A stretch of 64,000 nt of DNA, from the NCBI RefSeq assembly GCF_037392515.1, contig NC_090285.1, positions 1,491,501-1,555,500 of the forward strand. Reading direction: 5' to 3'. Position 1 is the first letter of the stretch. Every line of letters begins with the position of its first letter. The stretch comes from Haliotis asinina. Lineage: Eukaryota; Mollusca; Gastropoda; Lepetellida; Haliotidae. Under the pieces are notes generated by a model. It was not told the origin of the DNA. It worked only from the letters and a program-made list of their open reading frames with translations, and made no database searches. Shown here piece after piece: positions 1 through 7,668 of the stretch. The position numbers and the translations under genes are program-made.

Positions 1-2338
1 TCTCAATGAATAGGTGCATGTCGTAATCTGTGAGCAATTCCAAATTAACTCCGGTCTTTCTAAGCAAGGCGTCCCACGACAGACCTGGGCTGGTGTAATA
101 CCATGCGGGGTCGAGTTTATACTGCTTTAAACAGGTCCGCCTGAACGTTTCAAACACGTCGGCTAACAGCAGTACATCTGTCCTCAAGTACAGATCGTGA
201 TAATCGCCCAGGTTCTTACAACCCAGTTTATTCCATACGTTAATCGCGTGCGAGTAATCGTCTCGTGAGACTGACGCCTCATTCAGCTTGCTATAAAAGC
301 AGTCGATAGGAGGTAGTCTGGTCTCTGTGAACTTAGCCCAGCTATCCATGTACTCATATGGGTATACGCCCTTCCTCATGAGCAGGTGTCTAGTCTCGGC
401 GTCTGTGTATCGATCGGTGATAGGGAAGGTATTGTTGGCCTTGACCAGACTGTCGAGTGACGACAGGAGGAATTGAAACGAGTCAATGAACCTAAGTCCG
501 TTTAAGCTGAAGGAGATGTATCTCTCCATGTTGTTTGGGATGCACGATATATTACCATCGATTTTCGCGATGGCCTGCATGATCAAGTGAGAGTCGTATC
601 CTCTCAAGTTGTGAAAGACAACGGGAATGTTTATTGTCTTAGGATTGATTTTAAGCTTGAGGTTGCACGCGTTGTGAGCGGCGCCTCTATACTTACCAGT
701 TATGTGGCAGTGATCTCTCACCGAATCACCGTTAAGTGGCGAGTCGCACACGTGACAGTTAGTGCTACTGGCGTGAGCTAGCTTGTCGGCTCTGGTCATA
801 CGCATTGGAGCGATTTTATACAATGCATTCCTAATAATTTTTTCTTCCTCCTGCAAGCACTTTAGAAACCTTTCAGCCGCGTCAGGACCCCTATACACTA
901 CCGGAGCTTTCGTTTCCCCGTCACAACGGACGACAATGTATCCAAACGAACAGGCTTTATGCTCTTGTGTTTTGTGTGTGAAACTCCCACTAGTGGATGA
1001 TTCCCCTACAATTAAGGCTTCGAAGTCGGCGTATATAATATAAGGCACAGACATTTGATTCTTGTGATTGTCGAATTTTAGGATATTTTCACCTTCCTTA
1101 GGCATTTCGACTCGTATGGCCGTCTGCCCAACACCTTGGCAATCCTCCAGGTGGGATTCTAATAAATCGGCCCGACTGAAACAGTGTAGGCATCGTACAC
1201 AAAAGTGTTTTTCCCCAACGTGTTTCGACTGGTCGTGCAACAACCGGCTGAGATGTTTTATCCACGTGTAGTGATACGTTTCACTTTTTTGAATCATGAA
1301 TAAATTAATAACTTGACAATCCTTCACCGGGCTGACCCTGTGTATTATTGTTGTATTACCTTCGTGCCCAAAGACATTTATAGCCAGATTATTCTGTTTT
1401 TCTACTTTAGTGATCTGGGATATTGGGGTGGGTTCATCTATACCATCCCAGTTAAGCCCATCGTCCTGTGGATAATTAGAAGGCCTGTTCGGATTAGTGG
1501 CAGCTGGAAATAAGGCTGACCTGATAGATAACCTCAAGCAATCGTTTCCTCTATTCTTAACGTTTACTATGGCTTGTTTGTTCTTATAGTAGGGAGGCAA
1601 GGCTAGGTATGACCCACCTCTGAACGGCACGTATTTAGCTATATCTAGATAGACATTATCGATTTTATCTACAACCCACCCGGACCCTAAGTGTGTGTAG
1701 CGTTCTAGGTATTCTCGTATCTGCTGAAAACTATTATCGATTGATGTGTCAATGGTCTCTGCATGTGTGACGACCTCTTGTTTGCCTCGGAAGTAAGGTT
1801 GAACATACTCAGTGGTACTCCCAACCTGCTTATCGAGCGACATTTTCACTGTGATCTGAAACTTGATACTTCCTAGATTATTTAGTTCCTGGTTGACCTT
1901 ATCAGCTATCAGAGGCTTAATATCTGTAATGTCTATGTTTCTATCAATGTGCATGCGCCAACCTCTCAAATAATTGCCTACGGCGTGCTCAGTGCGCACA
2001 AACTGTAGGTCAATAGCTCTATTCTGTCGTAATAATTCTACAAGCTGTGGTTTTCTCATACGAGAATACCCACCTAAACCCAAATCGTGTGCCTCGGCTT
2101 TCAGTTGTTTTACAGTTGGACGTGCTACTGGGGTATGTGATAACAATGCGGTTAACCCGGCTTTCCCCAATTTTGAATAACCCGTGTATCCAAGCTGTTT
2201 CGCTTGAGCTTTTAACTGTTTTACCGTAGGAGGGACTTCTAAACCTAGTAATCTCAACAATGCTGGCTTCCGCATTCTAGAATACCCGATAACACCTCTC
2301 TGTTTTGCGACCCTCTTGAGCTCGCGCACAGTAGTCAT
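1..2338 (-). CDS. Protein-primed family B DNA polymerase, N-terminal 779 codons (partial)
   Basis: The frame opens with ATG at 2336-2338 and runs without a stop off the left edge. Residues 1-105 hold three tandem SAP-like units (each starts T-V-[RK]-x-L-K and has G-Y-S before a basic stretch and an L-L end). A C-C-C-H-C zinc finger lies near residues 380-403. Exonuclease motif I is D438-F-E, and motif II is H-N-L-R-G-Y-D ending at D582. Between them a C-x2-C...D-H-C-H...N-x2-C-N cluster (about 527-560) resembles a recombination endonuclease VII/HNH knuckle. The end in view matches the DNA_pol_B_2 region before the polymerase palm; the D-T-D catalytic motif lies outside. In-frame methionines at residues 348, 587 and 774 show that there is no net frameshift. 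It would replicate the element by protein priming (family knowledge). Confidence 0.93.
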   Translation of the reverse strand, partial: MTTVRELKRVAKQRGVIGYSRMRKPALLRLLGLEVPPTVKQLKAQAKQLGYTGYSKLGKAGLTALLSHTPVARPTVKQLKAEAHDLGLGGYSRMRKPQLVELLRQNRAIDLQFVRTEHAVGNYLRGWRMHIDRNIDITDIKPLIADKVNQELNNLGSIKFQITVKMSLDKQVGSTTEYVQPYFRGKQEVVTHAETIDTSIDNSFQQIREYLERYTHLGSGWVVDKIDNVYLDIAKYVPFRGGSYLALPPYYKNKQAIVNVKNRGNDCLRLSIRSALFPAATNPNRPSNYPQDDGLNWDGIDEPTPISQITKVEKQNNLAINVFGHEGNTTIIHRVSPVKDCQVINLFMIQKSETYHYTWIKHLSRLLHDQSKHVGEKHFCVRCLHCFSRADLLESHLEDCQGVGQTAIRVEMPKEGENILKFDNHKNQMSVPYIIYADFEALIVGESSTSGSFTHKTQEHKACSFGYIVVRCDGETKAPVVYRGPDAAERFLKCLQEEEKIIRNALYKIAPMRMTRADKLAHASSTNCHVCDSPLNGDSVRDHCHITGKYRGAAHNACNLKLKINPKTINIPVVFHNLRGYDSHLIMQAIAKIDGNISCIPNNMERYISFSLNGLRFIDSFQFLLSSLDSLVKANNTFPITDRYTDAETRHLLMRKGVYPYEYMDSWAKFTETRLPPIDCFYSKLNEASVSRDDYSHAINVWNKLGCKNLGDYHDLYLRTDVLLLADVFETFRRTCLKQYKLDPAWYYTSPGLSWDALLRKTGVNLELLTDYDMHLFIE

Positions 2339-2340
2339 TG

Positions 2341-2373
2341 TGTTTACACCTAAGAGAACTAATGTCTAATTGG
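2341..2373 (-). repeat. Duplicated upstream segment, copy next to polymerase gene
   Basis: A 33-bp stretch directly upstream of the polymerase ATG recurs at 2658-2690 with about two to three mismatches. It contains T-G-T-T-T-A-C-A-C-C on the plus strand and ends in CTAATTGG, which at the other copy is the stop codon region of the 87-codon gene. Together with the shared SAP unit, this indicates a local tandem duplication. It may also hold the promoter; an A/T-rich TATA-like run lies at 2409-2425. Confidence 0.75.
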
Positions 2374-2419
2374 TTCACAGTAAGGGGAGGTAACTCCTCC
2401 ACTCTTGATAAAAAATATT

Positions 2420-2635
2420 TTATTTCTTGTAATCACTTATTAACCAAACTCGGTTTGTTGGCCACAATTCTCGTAAGTCTTCCAACAGCTTGTGTGAATC
2501 TATGTAGGCATCGATCAGTGTTTGGTTATTTGATAACAATTCGATTAACCCGGCTCTCCCCAGGTTTGAATAACGCCGGCATCCAAGCTGTTTTGCTATA
2601 GCTTTTAATTGTTTTACCGTAAGATAGGCTTCCAT
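2420..2635 (-). CDS. Small stand-alone SAP-like domain protein (71 aa)
   Basis: A short frame starting at ATG 2633-2635 (an upstream in-frame TTG at 2641 is unlikely to be used). Almost its whole first half is one SAP-like unit (L-T-V-K-Q-L-K ... G-C-R-R-Y-S-N-L) closely matching the three units at the start of the polymerase just downstream. The second half is charged with tryptophans and is unlike the polymerase. SAP units commonly bind DNA, so a DNA-binding accessory role is possible. The duplicated upstream sequence suggests that it arose by tandem duplication of the 5' end of the polymerase gene. It could also be a decaying copy, but the frame is open. Confidence 0.6.
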   Translation of the reverse strand: MEAYLTVKQLKAIAKQLGCRRYSNLGRAGLIELLSNNQTLIDAYIDSHKLLEDLRELWPTNRVWLISDYKK

Positions 2636-2657
2636 ATTCAAGAATGTACAGTAGACA

Positions 2658-2690
2658 TGTTTACACCTAAGAGAACCAATCTCTAATTGG
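2658..2690 (-). repeat. Duplicated upstream segment, copy next to orphan SAP gene
   Basis: Second copy of the 33-bp sequence found at 2341-2373. Its distal 8 bp include the TAG stop (2683-2685) of the neighbouring 87-codon gene, which shows that the duplicated block spanned a gene end, the spacer and a SAP gene start. Confidence 0.75.
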
Positions 2691-2946
2691 AGTCTATCTT
2701 GAGCAGTCGCCTACGTTCTTTTATGTAGCCTTTTTTATTCTCGTATATGAGTTGATGTCTGACTACGTTCGCTCCGTGAGCTTTACATAAACAGTAGTGC
2801 CCTTTAACCCCGATACCACACACAGAACACGTGTAGTTAGGACTTCCCATATGGAAACAACAGAACCCCTGATTCCTGCATTTCCTACCACAGGCCTCGG
2901 TCTTCCCCATAAGTATATATTCGCATCGGTATGGAGCGGGTCTCAT
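2683..2946 (-). CDS. Small cysteine-rich, probably zinc-binding protein (87 aa)
   Basis: Contains about eleven cysteines and several histidines. The pattern C-G-x2-C ... C-C-x-H in the first half and C-x2-C ... C-x-C-x2-H in the second half looks like two zinc knuckles. The C-terminus is basic (K-E-R-R-R). It lies between the 141-codon membrane protein gene and the orphan SAP gene, on the same strand. I recognise it only as a conserved small protein of this element type. A role in nucleic acid binding or gene control is inference. Confidence 0.7.
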   Translation of the reverse strand: MRPAPYRCEYILMGKTEACGRKCRNQGFCCFHMGSPNYTCSVCGIGVKGHYCLCKAHGANVVRHQLIYENKKGYIKERRRLLKIDSN

Positions 2947-2965
2947 GTTTACTTATATAGGTATT

Positions 2966-3391
2966 TTAGTTTAATTGCTTAGCAACCAACGCAGTAGCTG
3001 CTATACCCAACACTATGAAGCCCAGTTCACGATTCATTTGTCCCTTGGATGGTGTGTAGTACTGAGCGAGTGTGGGTTTATTGAGCGGTTCCAATTGTTT
3101 ACCAGTTAGTAGATAGTATTCTTTCATTGCTTCATCGACATCGTTGAATGTTTGAACGGCATGGTTTTCACGCGTGAGTTGTTCATTAATAAAATCGATC
3201 CTCTGGAGGCGTTTTTTAGCGTACTCAGCCTGTGCTCTTTGTAATTTCTCAGTAGCGAGATCGTGTCGCTTCCTTTCTTCCTGTATTTCAGCCGCGTGAT
3301 CATCTCGTAGTTTCGAGAAGAGGAAATTACTCCCGGAAAATGCCAGGGCATTCACTAACGCCCCACCGACCATCATAGCTATCGTGGCCAT
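2966..3391 (-). CDS. Membrane protein with central coiled coil (141 aa)
   Basis: The N-terminal 25 residues are hydrophobic and glycine/alanine-rich. Residues about 30-95 are highly charged with heptad-like spacing (E-E-R-K-R-H-D, K-L-Q-R-A-Q). A tyrosine/proline-rich stretch follows, then a second hydrophobic segment near 122-138. The ATG at 3389-3391 follows an 8-nt A/T-rich gap after the preceding gene. The layout suggests a protein anchored at both ends in a membrane, perhaps the virion inner membrane or an assembly factor. No enzymatic motif is seen. Conserved unknown of this element family. Confidence 0.7.
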   Translation of the reverse strand: MATIAMMVGGALVNALAFSGSNFLFSKLRDDHAAEIQEERKRHDLATEKLQRAQAEYAKKRLQRIDFINEQLTRENHAVQTFNDVDEAMKEYYLLTGKQLEPLNKPTLAQYYTPSKGQMNRELGFIVLGIAATALVAKQLN

Positions 3392-3399
3392 CCCTATAT

Positions 3400-3627
3400 T
3401 TATTTCATTATATTATCAGGTATTATTCCTTGTTTTACTAGGATGTCTTTTGTGGCCATCGCCATACCAAGGTTCATTATGAGCATACCCATATCCTGTA
3501 GGTTGAAATCTAGCTTGATAGTTGGTTGTTTAAGCACCATTTTAGTCAACCGAGCGTACCCTACTGCTAAACTGGCTACCACTGTGGCGTGGTATGCGTC
3601 GTTGACGAACGTTTTCCCCTCAGACAT
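3400..3627 (-). CDS. Small hydrophobic protein (75 aa)
   Basis: Compact protein with hydrophobic stretches near residues 13-30 and 46-58, separated by a lysine/proline linker, and ending in I-M-K. An A/T-only stretch (about 3628-3660) precedes the ATG and probably contains its promoter. Eight nucleotides separate it from the next gene. No recognised fold. Probably a membrane-associated minor component. Confidence 0.65.
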   Translation of the reverse strand: MSEGKTFVNDAYHATVVASLAVGYARLTKMVLKQPTIKLDFNLQDMGMLIMNLGMAMATKDILVKQGIIPDNIMK

Positions 3628-3654
3628 TATGTATATGATATAAAATATTTTAAA

Positions 3655-3984
3655 TTATAACATGATATGCGGGTCTACCATGGGGGATACCCCCATACCC
3701 CCACTGTTGGGGGTTACCTCACTGTTGGGTTGTGGCTCACTGTGGGAGGTGTATAACCATGTTATAACCACGGCAGCAGTTACGCCTACAGCCAACAACA
3801 GTCGGGTTGGGTTGGTCACTTTATGTTGGTTACACCACCGTTTTTTACCGGCAGCTACTCTCTTAGGATTCTTCTGTCTGGTTACTGTTGGAGGTACCTC
3901 CACTGAAGGGGTCACTGTTGGGGGTGGGGTCTCCTCCATCACTGTTGGGGGTACCTCCACTGGGGTTTCCTGTGCAGCATCCAT
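3655..3984 (-). CDS. Single-pass membrane protein with proline/threonine-rich N-terminus (109 aa)
   Basis: Residues 1-36 are low-complexity P/T/V/E repeats (E-V-P-P-T-V recurs). A basic segment (K-N-P-K-R-V-A-A-G-K-K-R) follows at 38-49, a predicted transmembrane helix at 61-79, and then an asparagine/glycine/proline tail. The first 122 nt overlap, in another frame, the 3' end of the neighbouring gene (3863-3984). Both the N-terminal repeats and the tail are encoded by short GC-rich palindromic sequences that recur elsewhere in the element. Function unknown. Confidence 0.65.
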   Translation of the reverse strand: MDAAQETPVEVPPTVMEETPPPTVTPSVEVPPTVTRQKNPKRVAAGKKRWCNQHKVTNPTRLLLAVGVTAAVVITWLYTSHSEPQPNSEVTPNSGGMGVSPMVDPHIML

Positions 3985-4444
3985 CTATACTATTATTATT
4001 ATTCTTTCTCTCAAATTGGCAATGTTTTGCCGTGATAATCGCCGCCGTCACTGGAGCCAACAACATACCATATTTGTGGTACAGCCCGCAGCTGATAGAG
4101 CTCACGGCGTGTTCGATAAAAGGGTCTTTATCTAGGTCCTCCCACAGGTAAAGTCGGCGCTCTGGTGGAATGGGAAGGAATTGTGATACAATACCGGTGT
4201 ATATCTGGGTCATAGCCGATCCTATTGTCTTTGTCATTTCTGCTCCGAGCCGGGCCTCGTATCTAGCGTACAGCTTATTGATTTCTTCGGCTGACATTTT
4301 GTTAATTTTATCTGGAGTGTAGTCTCCAAAGTAATGTTTGGCTTTGCCGCCAACAGCCAACGCCACCAGTTTCTCTCGCTTGGGGGAATCCCCAGTTGGG
4401 GAACCCTCCACAGACAATTGTTCGAGCAATTCCTCACACTCCAT
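3863..4444 (-). CDS. Conserved unknown protein with low-complexity tail (193 aa)
   Basis: The frame is open up to an ATG at 4567, which would add 41 hydrophobic residues, but I prefer ATG 4442-4444. It directly follows an A/T-rich promoter-like stretch, as at the other genes, and begins the acidic M-E-C-E-E-L-L. The core (residues about 25-140) holds Y-F-G-D-Y-T-P-D-K-I and L-Y-A-R-Y-E-A-R-L-G-A-E-M-T, a helical conserved block. The last 50 residues are N/S/G/P-rich, with repeated P-N-S-D-G-G type units made by GC-rich palindromes. The tail overlaps the start of the next gene in another frame. Unknown function; if the longer start is real it would be membrane-anchored. Confidence 0.65.
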   Translation of the reverse strand: MECEELLEQLSVEGSPTGDSPKREKLVALAVGGKAKHYFGDYTPDKINKMSAEEINKLYARYEARLGAEMTKTIGSAMTQIYTGIVSQFLPIPPERRLYLWEDLDKDPFIEHAVSSISCGLYHKYGMLLAPVTAAIITAKHCQFERKNNNNSIDGCCTGNPSGGTPNSDGGDPTPNSDPFSGGTSNSNQTEES

Positions 4445-4554
4445 CTTATAATATAACAAGTAAGATTTAGTTTTAACTATATAATACCCGATGCAGACAA
4501 AACACAGAGAAATGAAAGTTAAGTTGCACACGACAAATACTTCAAATATCATAG

Positions 4555-4604
4555 CTATGCTTAGCATTTGCTTAGCTTTGCTTAACTTTGCTTAGCTTTG
4601 TTTA
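4555..4604. repeat. 10-bp tandem repeat after the ATPase stop
   Basis: About five imperfect copies of GCTTAGCTTT (plus strand) directly follow the ATPase stop codon (4602-4604 on minus). The array lies in the gap between the ATPase and the unknown protein gene. It may be a transcription end, a regulatory array or simple slippage. Confidence 0.7.
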
Positions 4605-5237
4605 GCAAACTATATAAGCCACGGGTTGGTCGGTTTTTAGAACGAGCTTAGCGTGTTTAGTTTCAGCGAGCTGTTTCTTCACCCGTTCCCGTTCTAATTT
4701 ACTCATCACATCGTTCTCTCTCAAACACTCCTCGAACGAATCCCTGTCCTTGCAGTGAAATAAGGCCACCCATCGCGTCTGCTCCCTGAGGTCTTTCAAC
4801 ACCGAGTTGAACTTCTGCGTTAGCACCCAGACGCTGTGATTTGCATGACGGCCGGAGAAGGCCAGGTACGATAGCATGTCTCTCTTTTTTGTTATCTCGC
4901 GATTAGCGCTGCAGTCGTCCAGTATAAACAGCGTCGGTTCCCCTTTAAATTTCTCGTGAAGAGCTTTCAACCAGTCCTGCAGGCGTGTTCCAGGGTCGAT
5001 TTTGTGTACGTCCGGGTCCGTCATCACCCAAGGTCGCGCGTACGTTTTATTCATGTTCAGAGTAGGGCACATGATAACGATGTTATCGAACACATCCTTG
5101 TAGTAACCCTCCAACATATCCAACACGAAAACGGTCTTCCCACAGCCAGTCTGCCCGCATATGATAGCGCAGTGTGGGTCAGTGGGTAACCCCAGGGGGT
5201 CTCCCCCACTAGTAGATGGCTTGTACGAATCTCCCAT
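4602..5237 (-). CDS. Genome packaging ATPase, FtsK/A32 type (211 aa)
   Basis: Walker A G-Q-T-G-C-G-K-T lies at residues 28-35 and Walker B L-F-I-L-D-D at 103-108. A conserved S-G-R-H-A-N-H-S-V-W-V-L-T-Q segment (about 128-141) fits the polar sensor region of A32-like viral ATPases. The size suits Polinton and virophage packaging ATPases, which drive DNA into the empty capsid. The ATG at 5237 lies inside the 3' end of the capsid gene (29-bp overlap, different frame), so the two are probably expressed together. Confidence 0.92.
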   Translation of the reverse strand: MGDSYKPSTSGGDPLGLPTDPHCAIICGQTGCGKTVFVLDMLEGYYKDVFDNIVIMCPTLNMNKTYARPWVMTDPDVHKIDPGTRLQDWLKALHEKFKGEPTLFILDDCSANREITKKRDMLSYLAFSGRHANHSVWVLTQKFNSVLKDLREQTRWVALFHCKDRDSFEECLRENDVMSKLERERVKKQLAETKHAKLVLKTDQPVAYIVC

Positions 5238-6465
5238 TGTCTATATTAAGTTGCGCGTCCATAATAACGTACAGATATAATTTCAACTTACCAGCGGTTT
5301 GAGCCTTCTTATTAATCTGGATGGTTATCCCTTCGCTGCCGTTATCTATACGACGCCCGCTACCGTGCAGTTTATCATCATCCGTGGATCGCATGTCCAA
5401 CCATAGGGCGTACTTGGTGGTCAGGTATTCACCGATCTGCACGGAGCCGAGGTCCAGGTCCTTTGTTATATAATCCCCCACTGGTAGCTTTTTTATCTCA
5501 TCCCACTGCTGGTGTGGTCTCATACCATGACTGAACAGCTGGTTGGGCACGCCCTCGATGGTAACTTCCACCTTTTCAATCTCGGGGTTGAAAAACTTTT
5601 CGCTGTCCCTCCGGAATGGATCGTAATCCTCCACGGGGACGACCAGGATACCTTTCATCGATCGCGCCGGCACGTTCAGGTTGATATTCCACACAGTGTC
5701 GCTCTTGTCTCGCACGACTGATCTATGCCTCAGTACGCGATCGTACAGGATAGCCATCTTCCCAGAGTACTGGCTTCGAACCTGCCTGGCCAGCTCCGGA
5801 CTAGTGACCATGTCGAACTCAAGAGAGATGTTGTCTATGGCATAACTGGCCTCATCACCGTTCGGCGTACGCACTACTTTGCTATAGTCGTTAAACGTGA
5901 GCTCGTATTCGAGCCTATCACCCAGCGCGGCCTGGTAAAACGGCGCGTGTCCCGTGAGCAGCTCGAAGTCGAGCGGCACGCAGAATCGATTCCCGTATGC
6001 TAGAGCGATAGCCTTTTCACCGTCCGATAGCTTGTCTTGCTGGTCTGTCGTGAAGACGTATCCTATGCGCGCCCGGGTTGATTTGCTGATGCCCTGGTAC
6101 ACATCATTGACTCGTTCTCTCTCGCTTTTCCAGAGATCCTTGTAGCAGTGAAACACATCGCTGTCGTCGATGCTCAGCACCTCGTTACCGCTGATCTTGA
6201 CGGTCGTTTTCTTGATGATAGCTCGACCCACGTTCCGCACTAGCTCGCGTTTGTCGTTGTCGGAGGTCAACGTGATATTGAACGCCAGTCGAACAGTGCC
6301 TGGTACAATGAGGTCATTCTCACCAAGGTTTGGAAATCTAACCAGCAGAGTTTGGTTCTGGTCTATCTTGCTGGGATTGTTGGTGATGGTCACCGACTGT
6401 CGCACGGCTCTGGCACCTAATGGCTCTCTCAATTTTCTGAAAGGATCTAATTTTCTACCGTACAT
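5209..6465 (-). CDS. Hexon-like major capsid protein (418 aa)
   Basis: Beta-rich, single intact frame directly upstream of the packaging ATPase, as in Polinton-like elements. N-terminal basic M-Y-G-R-K-L-D-P-F-R-K start; then strand-rich blocks with polar loops, a central F-E-L-L-T-G-H-A-P-F segment, a Y-D-P-F-R-R-D-S-E-K loop, and a C-terminal beta block (K-L-K-L-Y-L-Y-V-I-M-D) ending F-V-Q-A-I-Y. The length and position suggest the double jelly-roll major capsid protein. The fold assignment is by context and family resemblance, not by a structural test. The promoter is probably the 33-bp A/T gap shared with the divergent plus-strand gene at 6499. Confidence 0.85.
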   Translation of the reverse strand: MYGRKLDPFRKLREPLGARAVRQSVTITNNPSKIDQNQTLLVRFPNLGENDLIVPGTVRLAFNITLTSDNDKRELVRNVGRAIIKKTTVKISGNEVLSIDDSDVFHCYKDLWKSERERVNDVYQGISKSTRARIGYVFTTDQQDKLSDGEKAIALAYGNRFCVPLDFELLTGHAPFYQAALGDRLEYELTFNDYSKVVRTPNGDEASYAIDNISLEFDMVTSPELARQVRSQYSGKMAILYDRVLRHRSVVRDKSDTVWNINLNVPARSMKGILVVPVEDYDPFRRDSEKFFNPEIEKVEVTIEGVPNQLFSHGMRPHQQWDEIKKLPVGDYITKDLDLGSVQIGEYLTTKYALWLDMRSTDDDKLHGSGRRIDNGSEGITIQINKKAQTAGKLKLYLYVIMDAQLNIDNGRFVQAIY

Positions 6466-6498
6466 TGTTATATATAAATAAAATATATTTAAATACTA
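6466..6498. promoter_or_regulatory. Divergent A/T-rich promoter between capsid gene and 6499 gene
   Basis: A 33-bp gap between two divergent start codons, almost only A and T, with TATATAAATA and TATTTAAATA motifs. It must carry the start signals of both genes unless transcripts begin inside coding sequence. Confidence 0.6.
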
Positions 6499-7668
6499 AT
6501 GGATGAAGACATACCTATGGATGATATGCGGGGCGCTAGTGCCCAGGCATCTGATGAGCAGGAGACCTCATTTACTAGTTCACCATTGAGCCAAGAACTC
6601 TTGGAAACAACGGTAAATGATTATTACGAAGGATTAAAAAGTGATAAAAACTACGTTGAACCACAGGGTATATACCATAAGAATTTTTTTGTTGATACAA
6701 AGGGTGTTCTACGTCTTAAGTCTGCCCCAGGGGTTGACCTCTTTAACAAGATCACTAAAAAACCACTGGCCTTGTCAACTCTAGCCAGCCGCAATGGTGG
6801 TGCTAGATTTATCATTGATCATCTAAACATGCGTGATTACGGTGGTGCAATACCTAAGACCGTTAAAGAAGATCTGCAAGCTACCAGATCCCACCTCACC
6901 ACTATAGATGAAATGACGCCAGAGCGTGCTACAGAAGCCTCGGACAGCATAGAAAAACTGTTGAGCACCTACTGGGACAAACCGTTACCGGGGTTTGACT
7001 TTCCGGTAAGGGAACTGTACGGCTTAGACGAAGCCGTGAAACGCGTGCGTGGAGAACTCGTGAACAACATGGGGAAACTGAACGAAATCGACGAGCACAT
7101 CGCTAGGGAAAAAACCAAACTCACCGTAACTGACGACGATGATATGAAGAATCGTATCAATGAACGACTACGCGATTTAGAAGACGAGAGACGTACACGA
7201 TTGGAAGCCGCTTCCTCGAATCGTGAACATCTTCGATCCCAGATCAGTCGCATTCGGGAAACAATCGATAGAATACTGAATGAAGATACAACTTTAGCCA
7301 ACAGGATTCGGATATTGTTCCGGGAGCAAGGGATCACCATCGCCAGCATTCTGACTGCATTGGGTTTCATCATATCAACCTTGGTGGTGTCACTGGTGGG
7401 GGGTGCCCCTGTGGGGCCTGCCGGCGGCGGTGGAACTCCAGGCGGTGGTGGTGGTGTTAAAGACTGGATCAAAAAACTCGGGGAAGGCCTAGCTAAACTG
7501 GCTGGTAAAGCCGCCGAAGCCCTTCCCGGCATACTGGGTAGCATCGTCTCGTGGTTGTTGAGCGCTCTGTCTAAAACTGCCATGTGGCTCAGTCAAAACC
7601 TGTGGGCAGCCATCGTCGCCGTGGCGGGTCTGGTGTACGTAGCGGCTAAGAAATCTTTAACCAAATAA
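6499..7668 (+). CDS. Membrane-active structural protein of unknown role (389 aa)
   Basis: Acidic N-terminus, a globular part (about 40-165), then a long charged coiled coil (about 170-265) with heptads such as E-R-L-R-D-L-E-D-E-R-R. A hydrophobic segment follows near 278-300, then a glycine/proline linker (about 301-322) partly coded by GGTGGAACTCC-type palindromic DNA, then a run of amphipathic and hydrophobic helices (K-K-L-G-E-G-L-A-K-L-A-G-K-A-A-E-A-L) to the C-terminus. The layout would suit a virion membrane-penetration or internal scaffold protein, but that is inference. Its 3' end overlaps the convergent minus gene by 23 bp. Confidence 0.75.
   Translation: MDEDIPMDDMRGASAQASDEQETSFTSSPLSQELLETTVNDYYEGLKSDKNYVEPQGIYHKNFFVDTKGVLRLKSAPGVDLFNKITKKPLALSTLASRNGGARFIIDHLNMRDYGGAIPKTVKEDLQATRSHLTTIDEMTPERATEASDSIEKLLSTYWDKPLPGFDFPVRELYGLDEAVKRVRGELVNNMGKLNEIDEHIAREKTKLTVTDDDDMKNRINERLRDLEDERRTRLEAASSNREHLRSQISRIRETIDRILNEDTTLANRIRILFREQGITIASILTALGFIISTLVVSLVGGAPVGPAGGGGTPGGGGGVKDWIKKLGEGLAKLAGKAAEALPGILGSIVSWLLSALSKTAMWLSQNLWAAIVAVAGLVYVAAKKSLTK

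Noticed and set aside
4445-4567. 41-codon hydrophobic extension of the 193-aa protein
   Set aside because: Start lies in the 10-bp tandem repeat and the A/T-rich promoter-like stretch is downstream of it; kept only as a possibility.
6969-7583. 204-codon minus-strand frame inside the 6499-7668 gene
   Set aside because: Antisense shadow: serine/proline-rich, no upstream signal, lies entirely within a better plus-strand gene.
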